A stretch of 64,000 bases of DNA from JAHEFT01 sp963766195. Its GTDB lineage: Bacteria > Pseudomonadota > Gammaproteobacteria > Xanthomonadales > SZUA-36. Location of the stretch: NCBI GenBank assembly GCA_963766195.1, contig CAVXYY010000011.1, positions 1 to 64,000 on the forward strand. Direction: 5' to 3'. The notes below the pieces were generated by a model, which worked only from the letters and a program-made list of their open reading frames with translations, was not told the origin of the DNA and ran no database searches. Every line of letters starts with the position of its first letter. Position 1 is the stretch's first letter. A program made the position numbers and the translations under genes. Below are positions 36,609-46,540 of this stretch, piece after piece.

Positions 36609-38521
36609 TCCGAAGTTACCAGGTAGGACTCCAGCAAGTGTGAAGCGACGATGATCAGGTCGTGTTCGGTTACGATACCGACCAGCTTGTGATTTCGCGT
36701 TACCGGTAGACAGGACAGGTTCTTTTCCCGCATCAGGCGGATCGCGTCGACAGTTGAAGTGTCCGGATGCACGGTAATGGGCTCCCGGTTCATGATTTCT
36801 TCCACCGTCACACTGACGTCCTTGCTGATGCGACCCTGGGCCATCAATCGCAGCAACGCCCGGTGCGATACCAACCCAACCAGTTTGCCATTGTCATTTT
36901 CCACCGGCACGTGGCGGATGTGCCGCCAGTCCATCAGGCTGGCTGCAAAGTCAACTATGTCATCGGTACGCACGGTAAACAGGTCCTGCGTCATGAATTG
37001 GCCGACGGTGCGATAGCTCTCGCGCCAGTCCTGCTCGGCGCAGTACTCGGCCAGTTTCCACTGGGAAATCTGCTTGCCCGATGACTGCTGTTCAACCATG
37101 CTGCTGACGATGCACCTGAGTCGCTGATCCAGGGTGCCCCTGTCCTTCATTTCTTCCAGTGATTCCAGGGCCCAGCGCGAACCGGTTCGCCGCATGGAGA
37201 CGCGATCATGAACCACGCCGAGATAGCGATCGATGTCATCCTGGTCGATCCCGGCTTGCTGCAAACCTTCCCGGGCCATCGGCAACAGTTGTTCCAGTAT
37301 CAGCTGCTTGGCCGGTAAATGGGTATCGTTAAACCAGTTCATCTGGGCACGGATTCCATCCCGGGCCGCCGCCAGGAAATTTGACTTCACGTCGGCAAAC
37401 GTCAGGTGATCACGAATATCGTTCACCTGCTCGATCATTCCCATCATCATGCCGTAGAAAAAGGCAGCATTGGCAACTTCGTCCAGAACCGTAGGTCCGG
37501 CCGGGATGACCCGGTTTTCAATCCGCAGGTGGGGAATGTTGTTGTGCACGCCGTAGCAAGGGCGGTTCCAGCGGTACACGGTTCCATTGTGCAGGCACAG
37601 CGCGTTCAGTGACGGCATGACTCCCCGGTCGATCATGCCGAGTGGATCGTCTTCGGTGTCGGTGGTCAACACGATGCGGAAGCGTGCGATGTCCTCCTTG
37701 AAGATCTCGGTGACGGATTCTTCAATCCAGCGATCGCCAAAATGGACGCGCGGTTTGAGGCCGCGTTCCTGGTGGGTTTTCGACCGCGTATCGATGGAGT
37801 ATTCAAATACGGCAATTCGCGTTTCATGCCACAGGCGTTTGCCCAGCAAAATCGGTGAATTGACCGCCGCGGCCAGCAAAGGCGCAGTCACGGTTTGCGC
37901 GATATTGTAGTTTTTCGCAAAATTTTCCGGGCTAACCTGGAAGTGCACCTGGAAACTGGTGTTACAGGCTTCGAGCATTACGTTGTCGTGCTTGACCGAC
38001 AACTGGTCAATGCCATTGATGGTAAACCTGAACTCACTGCCCCTCAGCGCGCGGATGGCGTCATTCAGTGCGTGATACCTCGGGGTCGGCACCATCGATT
38101 CCAGGCCCAGGTTTTCCCGGGTCAGCGTGGGAAGAATACCTACCAGGGCAATGTCACAGTCGAACCGGGCGGCCGTTGCACGGGCATGCCGATAAATCTC
38201 CTGCGCCTCCTGTTCCATCAGGCTCAGGCAATTGCCCCCGAGTTTGTGCGGCGCCAGGTTGGCTTCCAGGTTGAACAGGCCGAGTTCATGCGTGAAGCGG
38301 CCGTCATCGATGACCTCCAGGATTTCCATGGCCCGGGGTGCGGGTTTGTGCGCCTTGTCAATCAGGAACATTTCCTGTTCGGCGCCGATCCGGCGCACGC
38401 CGGACTCGACCAGGCCCAGGTCGAGCATTTTCTCCAGCGCGTTGACTTCCGTCAGCAACGACTTCATGAACTCCTGGTGAGTCGCCTCGTCACTGACCCT
38501 TTCTACGTTCTGCTCACCCAT
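36605..38521 (-). CDS. glutamate-cysteine-ligase-like enzyme fused to CBS pair
   Basis: 638 aa. The N-terminal about 480 residues follow the GCS2 (plant/YbdK-like) carboxylate-amine ligase pattern: VRRIGAEQEMFLID, ELGLFNLEANLAP, INGIDQLSVKHDNVMLEACNTS, VHFQVSPENFAKNYN, ENRVIPAGPTVLDE. The C-terminal about 130 residues are two CBS domains (FMTQDLFTVRTDDIVDFAASLM...RHVPVEN and IMNREPITVHPDTSTVDAIRLM...LPVTR), which bind adenylates and sense energy. The fusion suggests nucleotide-controlled synthesis of a gamma-glutamyl compound. The substrate is not shown by the sequence. Confidence 0.85.
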   Translation of the reverse strand: MGEQNVERVSDEATHQEFMKSLLTEVNALEKMLDLGLVESGVRRIGAEQEMFLIDKAHKPAPRAMEILEVIDDGRFTHELGLFNLEANLAPHKLGGNCLSLMEQEAQEIYRHARATAARFDCDIALVGILPTLTRENLGLESMVPTPRYHALNDAIRALRGSEFRFTINGIDQLSVKHDNVMLEACNTSFQVHFQVSPENFAKNYNIAQTVTAPLLAAAVNSPILLGKRLWHETRIAVFEYSIDTRSKTHQERGLKPRVHFGDRWIEESVTEIFKEDIARFRIVLTTDTEDDPLGMIDRGVMPSLNALCLHNGTVYRWNRPCYGVHNNIPHLRIENRVIPAGPTVLDEVANAAFFYGMMMGMIEQVNDIRDHLTFADVKSNFLAAARDGIRAQMNWFNDTHLPAKQLILEQLLPMAREGLQQAGIDQDDIDRYLGVVHDRVSMRRTGSRWALESLEEMKDRGTLDQRLRCIVSSMVEQQSSGKQISQWKLAEYCAEQDWRESYRTVGQFMTQDLFTVRTDDIVDFAASLMDWRHIRHVPVENDNGKLVGLVSHRALLRLMAQGRISKDVSVTVEEIMNREPITVHPDTSTVDAIRLMREKNLSCLPVTRNHKLVGIVTEHDLIIVASHLLESYLVTSE

Positions 38522-38658
38522 CCGTGACCGTCCTGACTGGTTTGCTGATCATTATCACATAATGACCGGAGGAAATGCTTCTGACTTCGGTCAACATGTT
38601 TTTTTCATGGCCAAGTGATGATATAGACTATAGCGGGAACAAGTTACGAGGATTCAAC

Positions 38659-40341
38659 GTGAGACAACCGTGGTTAGACAGTTACCCTGAAGGTGTACCG
38701 GCGGAGATCGACCTTAGCGGGTATTCTTCCATCCTGGATATTTTCAACCAGAGTATTGAGCGATTTGGCGAACAGACCGCCTATGTGAATTTTGAACAGG
38801 AATTGACCTACCGGGAACTGGACCGCCAAACCCGGGATTTTGCCGCGTGGCTGCAAAGCAAGGGCCTGAAAAAGGGTGACCGGATCGCCTTGATGATGCC
38901 CAATATTCTCCAGTACCCGGTGGCCATATTCGGCGCGATGAAAGCGGGTCTGATCGTCGTCAACACCAACCCCATGTACACGCCGCGGGAACTGAAGCAC
39001 CAACTCACGGATTCCGGCGCGCGCGCAATCATCGTGGTGGAAAATTTCGCCCACGTGCTGGAAAAAATCCGCGCTGAAACAGGGGTGGAACAGGTCATCA
39101 CCACGCAAATCGGTGATTTGCTCGGTTTTCCAAAACGCCTGCTGGTAAATTTTGCGCTGAAATACGTCAAGAAGGCCGTGCCTGATTTCAAACTTCCGGG
39201 TTCGACCACTTTCACCAATGCCCTGAAGGAAGGTGCAAGGTTGCCACTGGCCCCGGTTTCGAACGACCTCGACGACATTGCTTTCCTGCAATACACCGGC
39301 GGCACCACCGGCGTTGCCAAGGGCGCCATGTTGACCCATGGAAACCTGGTCGCGAACATGCTGCAATCCAAGGCCTGGATGATTCCTGCCGGTGTCGGCC
39401 GGGATACCGAGGTCGTCATTACCGCATTGCCGCTTTATCACATCTTCGCCCTGACTGCTAACTGCCTGGTCTTCATGGCCATGGGCGGGATCAACGTCCT
39501 GATTACCAATCCGCGAGACATACCGGCGTTCATCCAGACCCTGAAAAAGGTTCCGTTTACCTTTATTCCGGGCGTGAATACCCTGTTTAACAGCATGCTC
39601 AATGATCCCGGTTTCGCCGGGCTCGATTTCAGCACGCTTAAAGGCGCCCTGGGCGGCGGCATGGCAGTGCAGCGGGCGGTTGCGGAGAAGTGGAGAGAAG
39701 TCACCGGGACACCCCTGGTGGAGGCCTACGGCCTGACTGAAACCTCTCCTGCCGCCTGCATCAACCCGATGGATATCGAGGGCTTTAACGGTTGCATCGG
39801 GCTGCCCATCCCCTCCACCGAGTGCGCCGTGATGAATGACGAGGGTGAACTGCTTTCCGAGGGCGAAGTCGGCGAGTTGGTGATTCGGGGCCCGCAGGTC
39901 ATGAAGGGCTATTGGCAACGCCCGGAGGAAACGGCAAAAGTCATGACCGAAGACGGCTGGTTACGTACCGGTGACATAGCACTGATGACCGAAGACGGCT
40001 TTTTCAAGATCGTGGACCGCAAAAAAGACATGATCCTCGTTTCCGGGTTCAATGTTTTTCCGAATGAAATCGAAGACGTCATTGCTTCGCACCCCAAGGT
40101 GCTCGAAGTTGCCGTGATCGGCGTTCCGGACGAAAAATCCAACGAAGCGGTCAAGGTGTTCGTGGTCAAGTCCGATGCCTCCCTGACGGAAAAGGAGCTC
40201 CGGGACTATTGCAAGGAACAGCTGACGGGCTATAAGCGCCCGCGCCACATCGAGTTCCGGGATGAATTACCCAAGTCCAACGTCGGAAAGATTCTTCGGC
40301 GGGAGTTGCGTGACGAGGAACTGAAAAAACTGAAAGCCTAG
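38659..40341 (+). CDS. fadD: long-chain acyl-CoA synthetase FadD
   Basis: From GTG 38659, preceded by ACGAGGATTCAAC, the product is 560 aa, the normal FadD length; an ATG at 38575 would add 28 residues without similarity. AMP-binding motifs: YTGGTTGVAKGAM, the ACS/FACS signature stretch DGWLRTGDIALM, VDRKKDMILVSGFNVFPNEIEDVI, and the C-terminal catalytic Lys in KSNVGKILRRELR. It activates fatty acids for beta-oxidation. The upstream region (38522-38658) is shared with the divergent GCS2-like gene. FadJ/FadI elsewhere in the window would use the product. Confidence 0.95.
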   Translation: MRQPWLDSYPEGVPAEIDLSGYSSILDIFNQSIERFGEQTAYVNFEQELTYRELDRQTRDFAAWLQSKGLKKGDRIALMMPNILQYPVAIFGAMKAGLIVVNTNPMYTPRELKHQLTDSGARAIIVVENFAHVLEKIRAETGVEQVITTQIGDLLGFPKRLLVNFALKYVKKAVPDFKLPGSTTFTNALKEGARLPLAPVSNDLDDIAFLQYTGGTTGVAKGAMLTHGNLVANMLQSKAWMIPAGVGRDTEVVITALPLYHIFALTANCLVFMAMGGINVLITNPRDIPAFIQTLKKVPFTFIPGVNTLFNSMLNDPGFAGLDFSTLKGALGGGMAVQRAVAEKWREVTGTPLVEAYGLTETSPAACINPMDIEGFNGCIGLPIPSTECAVMNDEGELLSEGEVGELVIRGPQVMKGYWQRPEETAKVMTEDGWLRTGDIALMTEDGFFKIVDRKKDMILVSGFNVFPNEIEDVIASHPKVLEVAVIGVPDEKSNEAVKVFVVKSDASLTEKELRDYCKEQLTGYKRPRHIEFRDELPKSNVGKILRRELRDEELKKLKA

Positions 40342-41562
40342 AAGTTTTCGCTGGGAGCCGACCTTGCAAGTCGTTCATTTTCTTCGTCCTGAGCGTCTGA
40401 CCGTGAACGATCCTGGCCTCGCCCCAGCGTTCGTTAATCGAATCGAATACCCGGTCCAGCGCCTGCTCCGACCGGCTGTCCACCAGGTCACCGGCCAAAT
40501 GGTCCGCGGCGTGGGTCTTCTCGAGACCTGACACGCCCATTCCCAGCAGGCGGACCGGGGTGGTCTTATGGCTTTCACGCCAGTTTTCAAACAGGGCGCG
40601 CGCCATCCGGTAGAGTGTCCTGGTGCTGTTGGAGCAGGCTCTCATGCTGCGGCTTCGTGTCACGGTGTGAAAGGCCGGATCACGGATCTTGATTACCACG
40701 GTGCTGGCCATCAAGCCATGCTCCCTCAATCGCCGCGAGACATTTTCCGACTGCTTTTGGAGTTCGGCGAGTAAAAATTCCCGCTCGGTAATATTCTCGT
40801 CAAAGGTGACTTCGTGGCTGATCGATTTATCCGGCTGGCCAGGTGTGACCTCGCGGTCATCTTCGCCTCGGCAAAGACTCAAGAAATGCCCGGACCGGTT
40901 ACCGAGTACGGGTTGAATGATCGAGATATCGGAACGCCTCAACTGGCCGATCGTCAGGATGCCCAATGCTTTCAGTTTGGGTGCGGTCTTGCTCGCCAAT
41001 GCCCCAAAGCCGGCTGATGGGCATCGGGTCCAGAAAGGCATGCACCTTGTCCGGATCAACGTGAAACAGGCCATCCGGTTTGCAGATATCCGACGCCAGC
41101 TTGGCCAGGAACTTGTTATGCGCCAGCCCCACGGAAGCGGTTAACCCGGTCTCGGCCTTTATCCTCGTTCTTGATCTTCCTGCCAATTTCCAGGTGGCTG
41201 CCAAACAGTTTCAGGCTGCCGGACACATCCAGGAAAGCTTCATCCAGGGAGAGCCCTTCCACCAGCGGTGTGAAGTCCCGGAAAATCGAAAATACCTCGC
41301 CGGATTTTTCACGGTACCTGGCTATTCTCGGCCGGATAAAACGGCCCTGGGGGCACAAGCGCTTCGCCCGGCTCATCGGCAGGGCCGAATGAACGCCGAA
41401 AGCTCGCGCCTCGTAGCTCGCCGTCGCGACCACGCCGCGGGGACCCAGGCCGCCGACAATCACCGGTAATCCCTGCAGCGCCGGGTCGTCGAGGCATTCT
41501 ACCGACGCGTAAAACGCGTCCATGTCGACGTGGATGATTGCGCGTTGTGTGTGTTGTGTCAT
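40338..41562 (-). CDS. dinB: DNA polymerase IV, frameshifted
   Basis: Y-family polymerase of about 405 aa after correction. ATG 41562 opens RAIIHVDMDAFYASVE with the metal-binding D, later SLDEAFLDVSG, then VGLAHNKFLAKLASDICKPDG, the HhH-like thumb (LKALGILTIGQL) and the little-finger domain (HEVTFDENITEREFLLAEL). Frames change near 41160, near 40990-41000, and close to the C-terminus, where the true end is probably APSENF at 40338. It copies past damaged bases under SOS control; no LexA box was recognised. Its end overlaps that of fadD. Confidence 0.85.
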
Positions 41563-41598
41563 TTGCCCGCCAGGATCTCCTGGCGTCATTATATCCCC

Positions 41599-42759
41599 AT
41601 GTCGACTGCACCCATTCCCGTCCCTTCCTCCAGAACCGCCCCCCGGGGAATTTCCAATCCTGGACAGGGGCCTGTATTTCAACCACGCCGCGGTGGGGCC
41701 CTGGCCCCGTCGCACCGCCGAGGCCGTGCAAGGATTCGCCGAAGAAAATATGCGCCAGGGGTCGCTTGCCTACCGGGAATGGTACGCCCGCGAAAATGAA
41801 TTGCGTCAGAACCTGGCGACACTGACCGGCACAGAAGCCGCAGGTGATATCGCGCTGATGAAAAATACCACCGAGGGCATCTGTGCCGTCGCCTTTGGCC
41901 TGGACTGGCGGGCCTCCGATAATATTGTCCTGCCGCAAAGGCGAGTTTCCCTCGAACCGTCTGCCCTGGCTGGCGCAGGCTGCCAGGGGCGTTGAAATCC
42001 GTGAAATCGATATCAGGAATACCGCCGAACGCGGAAACTGCCCTGCTCGACGCCCTTGACCAAAACACCAGGGTACTGACCGTCAGTGCCGTGCAGTGGG
42101 ATGATGGCTTCCGGCTGGAACTCGCCCGGCTCGGGGAAGCCTGCCGAAAACACGGCATCCTGTTTTTTGTTGACGCGATCCAGCAACTGGGTGCCCTGCC
42201 GATGGACGTTGAAGCCTGCCAGATCGATTTCCTGGCTGCAGACGCACACAAGTGGCTGCTGGCACCGGAAGGCATCGCCGTTTTTTACAGCCGCGAAGAG
42301 TCCCGCGCCCAGCTGCAATTGCTTCAACAGGGCTGGCATATGTTCGACCAGCCATGGCAATTCGAGCGGGAAGACTGGACGCCGTCACGCAGCGCCAGGA
42401 AATTCGAAGCCGGCAGCCCAAATACGATGGGCCAGGCGGCCTTTGACGCCTCTGTAAGATTGCTGCTCGAGTACGGCATGCTCAACGTCGGCCGCAGGGT
42501 GCTGGCCAACACGGACCACCTGGTCCGAAGTCTGCAAAAGCTGCCCGGGGTTCAATTAAGCAGTTCGACGACACCGGAACGGCAATCCGGCATTGTCTGC
42601 TTCAAACACGACCGGATTGCTACGCCGGAACTCCACCGGCAGCTGACGCTGTCCGGGGTCAGCTGCGTGATTCGCAGGAGCTCAATACGCCTGTCGCCCC
42701 ACTTTTACCAGGGCGAAAGCCAAATGGAAGCCTTCCTGGATATCCTCGCACGGCTCTGA
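41599..42759 (+). CDS. class V aminotransferase/cysteine-desulfurase-like PLP enzyme, frameshifted
   Basis: Reconstructs to about 387 aa. Key stretches are LYFNHAAVGPWPRRT, ENMRQGSLAYREW, DIALMKNTTEGICAVAFGLD, VLTVSAVQWDDGFRLEL, FFVDAIQQLGALPMDV and DFLAADAHKWLLAPEGIAVFY, where the Lys in HKWL carries PLP. It belongs with the kynureninase/isopenicillin-epimerase-like class V enzymes; the exact reaction cannot be inferred. Frame changes near 41640, 41945 and 41990. Divergent from dinB with 36 bp between start codons. Confidence 0.75.
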
Positions 42760-42781
42760 GTCGCCCGTGATTCGAGTCCCC

Positions 42782-43123
42782 TCACATCGTATGGGTGGCC
42801 ACATTACTCTTGAGTTGTGTCGCCAGGTGAGACTCAATAACGGTGCGGGCATGTGCGCCGTCCTGTGTATCAGCAAATTGAACGCCAATGCCGGCCTTAC
42901 GGTTGCCGGCCGCCCCCTGGGGCGTGATCCAGATGACTTTCCCGGGAATCGGAAGGCGTTCCTCGAACTCCATGACGGTCAGCAACAGAAAAACTTCATC
43001 GCCCAGGCTGAATCGCTTGGTGCTGGGGACGAACAGGCCGCCGCCTGACACAAATGGCATGTACGACTTGTACAGCGCCTGCCTGTCATTGATGGAAAGT
43101 GAGAGAATTCCTTGTTGCGCCAT
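42782..43123 (-). CDS. pilZ: PilZ-domain protein
   Basis: 113 aa of the short PilZ type encoded after holB in many gammaproteobacteria: GILSLSINDRQALYKSYMPFVSGGGLFVP, FSLGDEVFLLLTVMEFEERLPIPGKVIWITP, KAGIGVQF. The classical c-di-GMP-binding RxxxR and D/NxSxxG are not obvious, as in Pseudomonas PilZ itself, which is needed for type IV pili but does not bind c-di-GMP. It is the last gene of the mltG-tmk-holB-pilZ run. Confidence 0.85.
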   Translation of the reverse strand: MAQQGILSLSINDRQALYKSYMPFVSGGGLFVPSTKRFSLGDEVFLLLTVMEFEERLPIPGKVIWITPQGAAGNRKAGIGVQFADTQDGAHARTVIESHLATQLKSNVATHTM

Positions 43124-43132
43124 ATTGCGTTC

Positions 43133-44066
43133 CTAAGCTCTGATCCTGGCCCATTGTATCAGCCAATCCTGCATAAGGAAGTCCTTGCGCACCGGCGTGG
43201 GTAAAAGACCGCGATTCCGGTCCGCGAGAGACTGCAGACGGGACACCCGGCTGGCGATATCCGGCCGGCTTATCACCTTTTTTAATTCTTCGGCGGCAAA
43301 CAAGGAGATCCAGGACCAGAGTAATTCCGGATCGACCTCGGCCAGTGCTGCCGCAGCCGGTCCCGGACCGGCCTGGTGCGCCCGCAGTTCTTCCAAAATT
43401 GAAATGACCCGGTGGTAGCTCTCTATACTGCCATCCTGGATCATCCTCGCGGCTTTCAGGGGGCTTCCAGCGGCGGCCCGAAGAGCCGTTTCGGCCTCCG
43501 GCGGGGTTACATCCTGCTTCCGAGCAAAGCCACTCTATAGCTCCTTTTGAAGCAGCGGGGCGTACATGCAGGTTCTGGCAGCGGCTGCGGATGGTTGCTG
43601 GCAGGTGACCCGAGTCGTGTGATACCAGCACCAGCACCGTTTCGCCGGGAGGCTCTTCCAGGGTTTTCAGCAGGGCGTTAATCGTGCTCTTGTTCGAAGC
43701 CTCGACCGGGTGGATAAGGGCTGCTTTACGCTTGCTGATGGTGTTGGTCAGATTCAGCGAGGAAATCAATTTCCGGACCTGGCTGACGACCAGTTCCTTC
43801 CTTAATACCCCTGTTTTCGGGTTTTCTTCAAAAGTGATAATGTGCCGGTCGGGATGTGCGCCGGTTTGCAGAAGCTGGCAGGACCGGCAGGAGCCGCAAG
43901 CCGGGTGCTGGTTTTCCAGGCACAGAATACTGGCTATGAAGGTAACAGCCAAAGCGGTTTTGCCGGTGTCGCGCGGGCCGTGAAGAAGAAGCGCATGCGG
44001 CAGACGGTCCTCATTGAACCGCTCTGAAAATTCGGCATCAGCCGGTTCCAACCAGGGATAGGTCAC
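43133..44066 (-). CDS. holB: DNA polymerase III delta-prime subunit, frameshifted
   Basis: About 310 aa. The probable start is GTG 44066 (GTGACC), overlapping the TGA of tmk. Core: RLPHALLLHGPRDTGKTALAV (degenerate P-loop), the zinc module CGSCRSCQLLQTGAHPD, SNKSTINALLKTLEEPP, LVLVSHDSGHLPATIRSRCQ. Near 43520 the frame changes, and the C-terminal part (SYHRVISILEELRAHQ...MQDWLIQWARIRA) finishes the subunit. It is part of the clamp loader that opens the beta ring. Confidence 0.88.
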
Positions 44067-44691
44067 GTCCCCAGCCTCGCCTGCAATACCGACATGAATC
44101 CGGGACCACACTTCCTCGACTCCCGCCGCTGCATCTATCACAACGAACCGCTCAGGCGCCGCCGCAGCACGCTCCAGGTAGGCTTGACGGACTTGTTCAA
44201 AAAATCGACTCGGCTCCATTTCGAAGCGATCGGCTTCACTGCGCCGGGAGGCCCGCTTCAGACCCAGTTCGACCGGCAGGTCCAGCAACAGCGTGAGATC
44301 CGGCTGAAGATCACCGTGCACCAGTGTCTCCAGCGCCTCGATATCTTCGCGGGGCAATCCCCGACCCCCGCCCTGGTAGGCCCAGGTGGCGTCGGTAAAA
44401 CGGTCACACAGCACCCAGTCGCCACGCGCCAAAGCCGGGCCGGATCAGCTCATCCAGGTGCTGTGCGCGGGCGGCAAACATCAGCAACAACTCTGCTTTC
44501 CCGGATATCAGGAGGTTATTGCGGTCGAGCAGGATATCGCGCAGTTTTTCCGCCAACACGGTACCGCCGGGTTCACGCGTTTGGACAACCCGGTAGCCGG
44601 ACTGCGCCAGCCAGTCAGCCACCCGTTCCATCATGGTCGATTTTCCGGCCCCCTCGCCACCCTCCAGGGTTATGAACCTGCCCCGCATCAA
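44063..44691 (-). CDS. tmk: thymidylate kinase, frameshifted
   Basis: About 209 aa. ATG 44691 (or 44688) opens RGRFITLEGGEGAGKSTMM (P-loop), followed by REPGGTVLAEKLRDILL with the DRX/LID regions, RAQHLDELIRP, then after a frame change near 44440 CDRFTDATWAYQGGGRGLP and LTLLLDLPVELGLKRA. It phosphorylates dTMP. In the deposited sequence the second frame reads straight on into holB, but the normal stop is TGA 44063-44065 overlapping the holB GTG, so another one-base error near the 3' end is probable. Confidence 0.88.
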
Positions 44692-45691
44692 TTTCTCTCA
44701 ACCTGCTTCTTCACGGCTCGTTGATGGTCTTCCAGCGTCGCCGAAAAGGTGTGTCCGCCGTTGCCGTCCGCAACGAAATAAAGCGCGTCACCGGGCGCTG
44801 GCATGGCGGCAGCCACCAGCGATTCACGGCCCGGCATGGCAATCGGAGTCGGCGGCAAACCCCGTCGCGTGTAGGTGTTGTATTCCGTATCTGTCTTCAG
44901 GTCACGCCGCCGGATATCACCATCGAACGAATCGCCCAGACCGTAAATCACCGTTGGGTCGGTCTGCAGCTTCATGCCCTTTTTCAAGCGCCGGGCGAAC
45001 ACGCCAGCCACCAGCGGGCGTTCTTCGTCGAGCGACGTTTCCTTCTCAATGATTGAAGCCAGTATGAGCAATTCGTAGGGAGAATCAATGGGTAAATCAT
45101 CACCGCGGAAATTCCACGCTTCGTCCAGCGCTTGTTCCATCGCGGTATGAGCCCGATCCAGGATATCGACGGTCGGAATCCCCCCGCGTAAATTGGTAGG
45201 TTTCCGGCAAAAACCAGCCCTCGGGATGTCCCACACCGAGAGATGCCGCAACCGAATTCCAGGAACCGGGGTCTGCCGGATCAAGCTCGTGCACCAGGAC
45301 GGGGTTGGCAGCCAGTGCCGCAACCAGCTGTTTGAACGTCCAGCCCTCTACCAATGTGAACCGGTATTGCACAACCTGGCCGCTGGACAGTTTCGCCAGG
45401 ACGTCCCGGCGGCGTCATACCGGCTTCCAGCCGGTATTCGCCGGCACGATATACTCCGGGTTCGAGCCTCATCAACAAGCGCCACTGCCATCCCGGGCGG
45501 GTAACGCCCAGCACGCCCAGTTGTTCGACGATTTCGGTCCCCGTAGCTCCTTGCTCCAGCAGGAAAATTTGCTCACCGCCTGGTATCGATAACGGGGTGG
45601 CCAAAAAAGCCTGGTACCGCTCCCAGCCCTGCCATGCCACCACCCCGAGTAACAGGCAGATCAGAGCCAGGAACCACAGAACTTTTTTCAT
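44688..45691 (-). CDS. mltG: endolytic transglycosylase MltG, frameshifted
   Basis: About 340 aa over three frames. It has an N-terminal membrane anchor (VLWFLALICLLLGVVAW), a LysM-like segment (IPGGEQIFLLEQGATGTEIVEQL), then FTLVEGWTFKQLVAAL, EGWFLPETYQF, and the catalytic YELLILASIIEKET with the essential Glu, plus DPTVIYGLGD and TYTRRGLPPTPIAMPG. It cuts nascent glycan strands at the inner membrane. Frame changes near 45400 and 45200. The stop overlaps the tmk start by 4 bp. Confidence 0.88.
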
Positions 45692-45695
45692 GACA

Positions 45696-46499
45696 TCATT
45701 GCTGTTTGAGCCATTCCTGTACTTCGCGGGTCACGGGGCCAATTTCGTATTCCCAGTGATCGATCCGGCTAACCGGGATCACACCTTGCACGGAGTTGCA
45801 GATGAAAACCTCGTGTGCTTCCGGCAACATGTCGAGCAACAACCGCCTTTGTTCACAACGCGGCCTGAAAGCGTTCAGTATCGCGGCACGCATCACACCC
45901 CGAACCCCACAACGATCGAGCCGGGGGGTCAGCAGGCGGCCGGAATAAACCAGGAAAATATTCGAGGAAATTCCGCTGATGACATGGTCCTCGCTGTCCA
46001 GCAGAATGCCTTCGTGGATCAATGGATCGTCCCATTCCGAGCGGGCTGTCACCTGTTCCAGGCGGTTAAGGTGCTTGAGTCCTGCAAGCGCTGGCTGTAT
46101 AGCGAGACGTAAATTGCATAACCGCGCGCGAATTCCAAATAAAGCATTATTTTCGGTTGACTGCGGCAGGGCGTAAGCGCTCACAATGCGGTTGGGCTGC
46201 GCAGGAACAGGCGGAGCGTAGTCCGGACCTGAAGCGCCGCGGGTAATGATGATCCTGACCGTGCAGTCGGGACGTCCGGCGGATACTGTTTTCAGTTCCC
46301 GTAAAAGCACCGCCTGGGGCGTCACAGGCAGCCCCAGTTGTTTGCAACCGGCGCTGAGGCGATCCATGTGACCCTGCCAGAATCTCGGCTGTCCGCCGAT
46401 AACTGAAATCGTCTCGAACAACCCGTCACCGTAGCGCAAACCCCGGTCCGCCGCCGAAACCTGGTCCGAGATTTCACCGTCCACCAGGCAATCAAGCAT
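45696..46499 (-). CDS. pabC: aminodeoxychorismate lyase
   Basis: 267 aa, class IV PLP fold, single frame: VSAADRGLRYGDGLFETI, LKHLNRLEQVTARSEW (catalytic Lys in LKHLNRLE), LLDSEDHVISGISSNIFLV, RCGVRGVMRAAIL. It releases pyruvate from aminodeoxychorismate to give p-aminobenzoate for folate. It stands between fabF and mltG, as in E. coli, and starts 41 bp after the fabF stop. Confidence 0.93.
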   Translation of the reverse strand: MLDCLVDGEISDQVSAADRGLRYGDGLFETISVIGGQPRFWQGHMDRLSAGCKQLGLPVTPQAVLLRELKTVSAGRPDCTVRIIITRGASGPDYAPPVPAQPNRIVSAYALPQSTENNALFGIRARLCNLRLAIQPALAGLKHLNRLEQVTARSEWDDPLIHEGILLDSEDHVISGISSNIFLVYSGRLLTPRLDRCGVRGVMRAAILNAFRPRCEQRRLLLDMLPEAHEVFICNSVQGVIPVSRIDHWEYEIGPVTREVQEWLKQQ

Positions 46500-46540
46500 T
46501 ATTACTTTTTCCTCCGGGAAACATGTCCCGTTTGGTTCGT

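Noticed and set aside
44404..44432. A genuine Tmk-HolB fusion protein
   Set aside because: The overlapping GTGA at the normal gene border and other frame errors nearby make a sequencing indel more likely.
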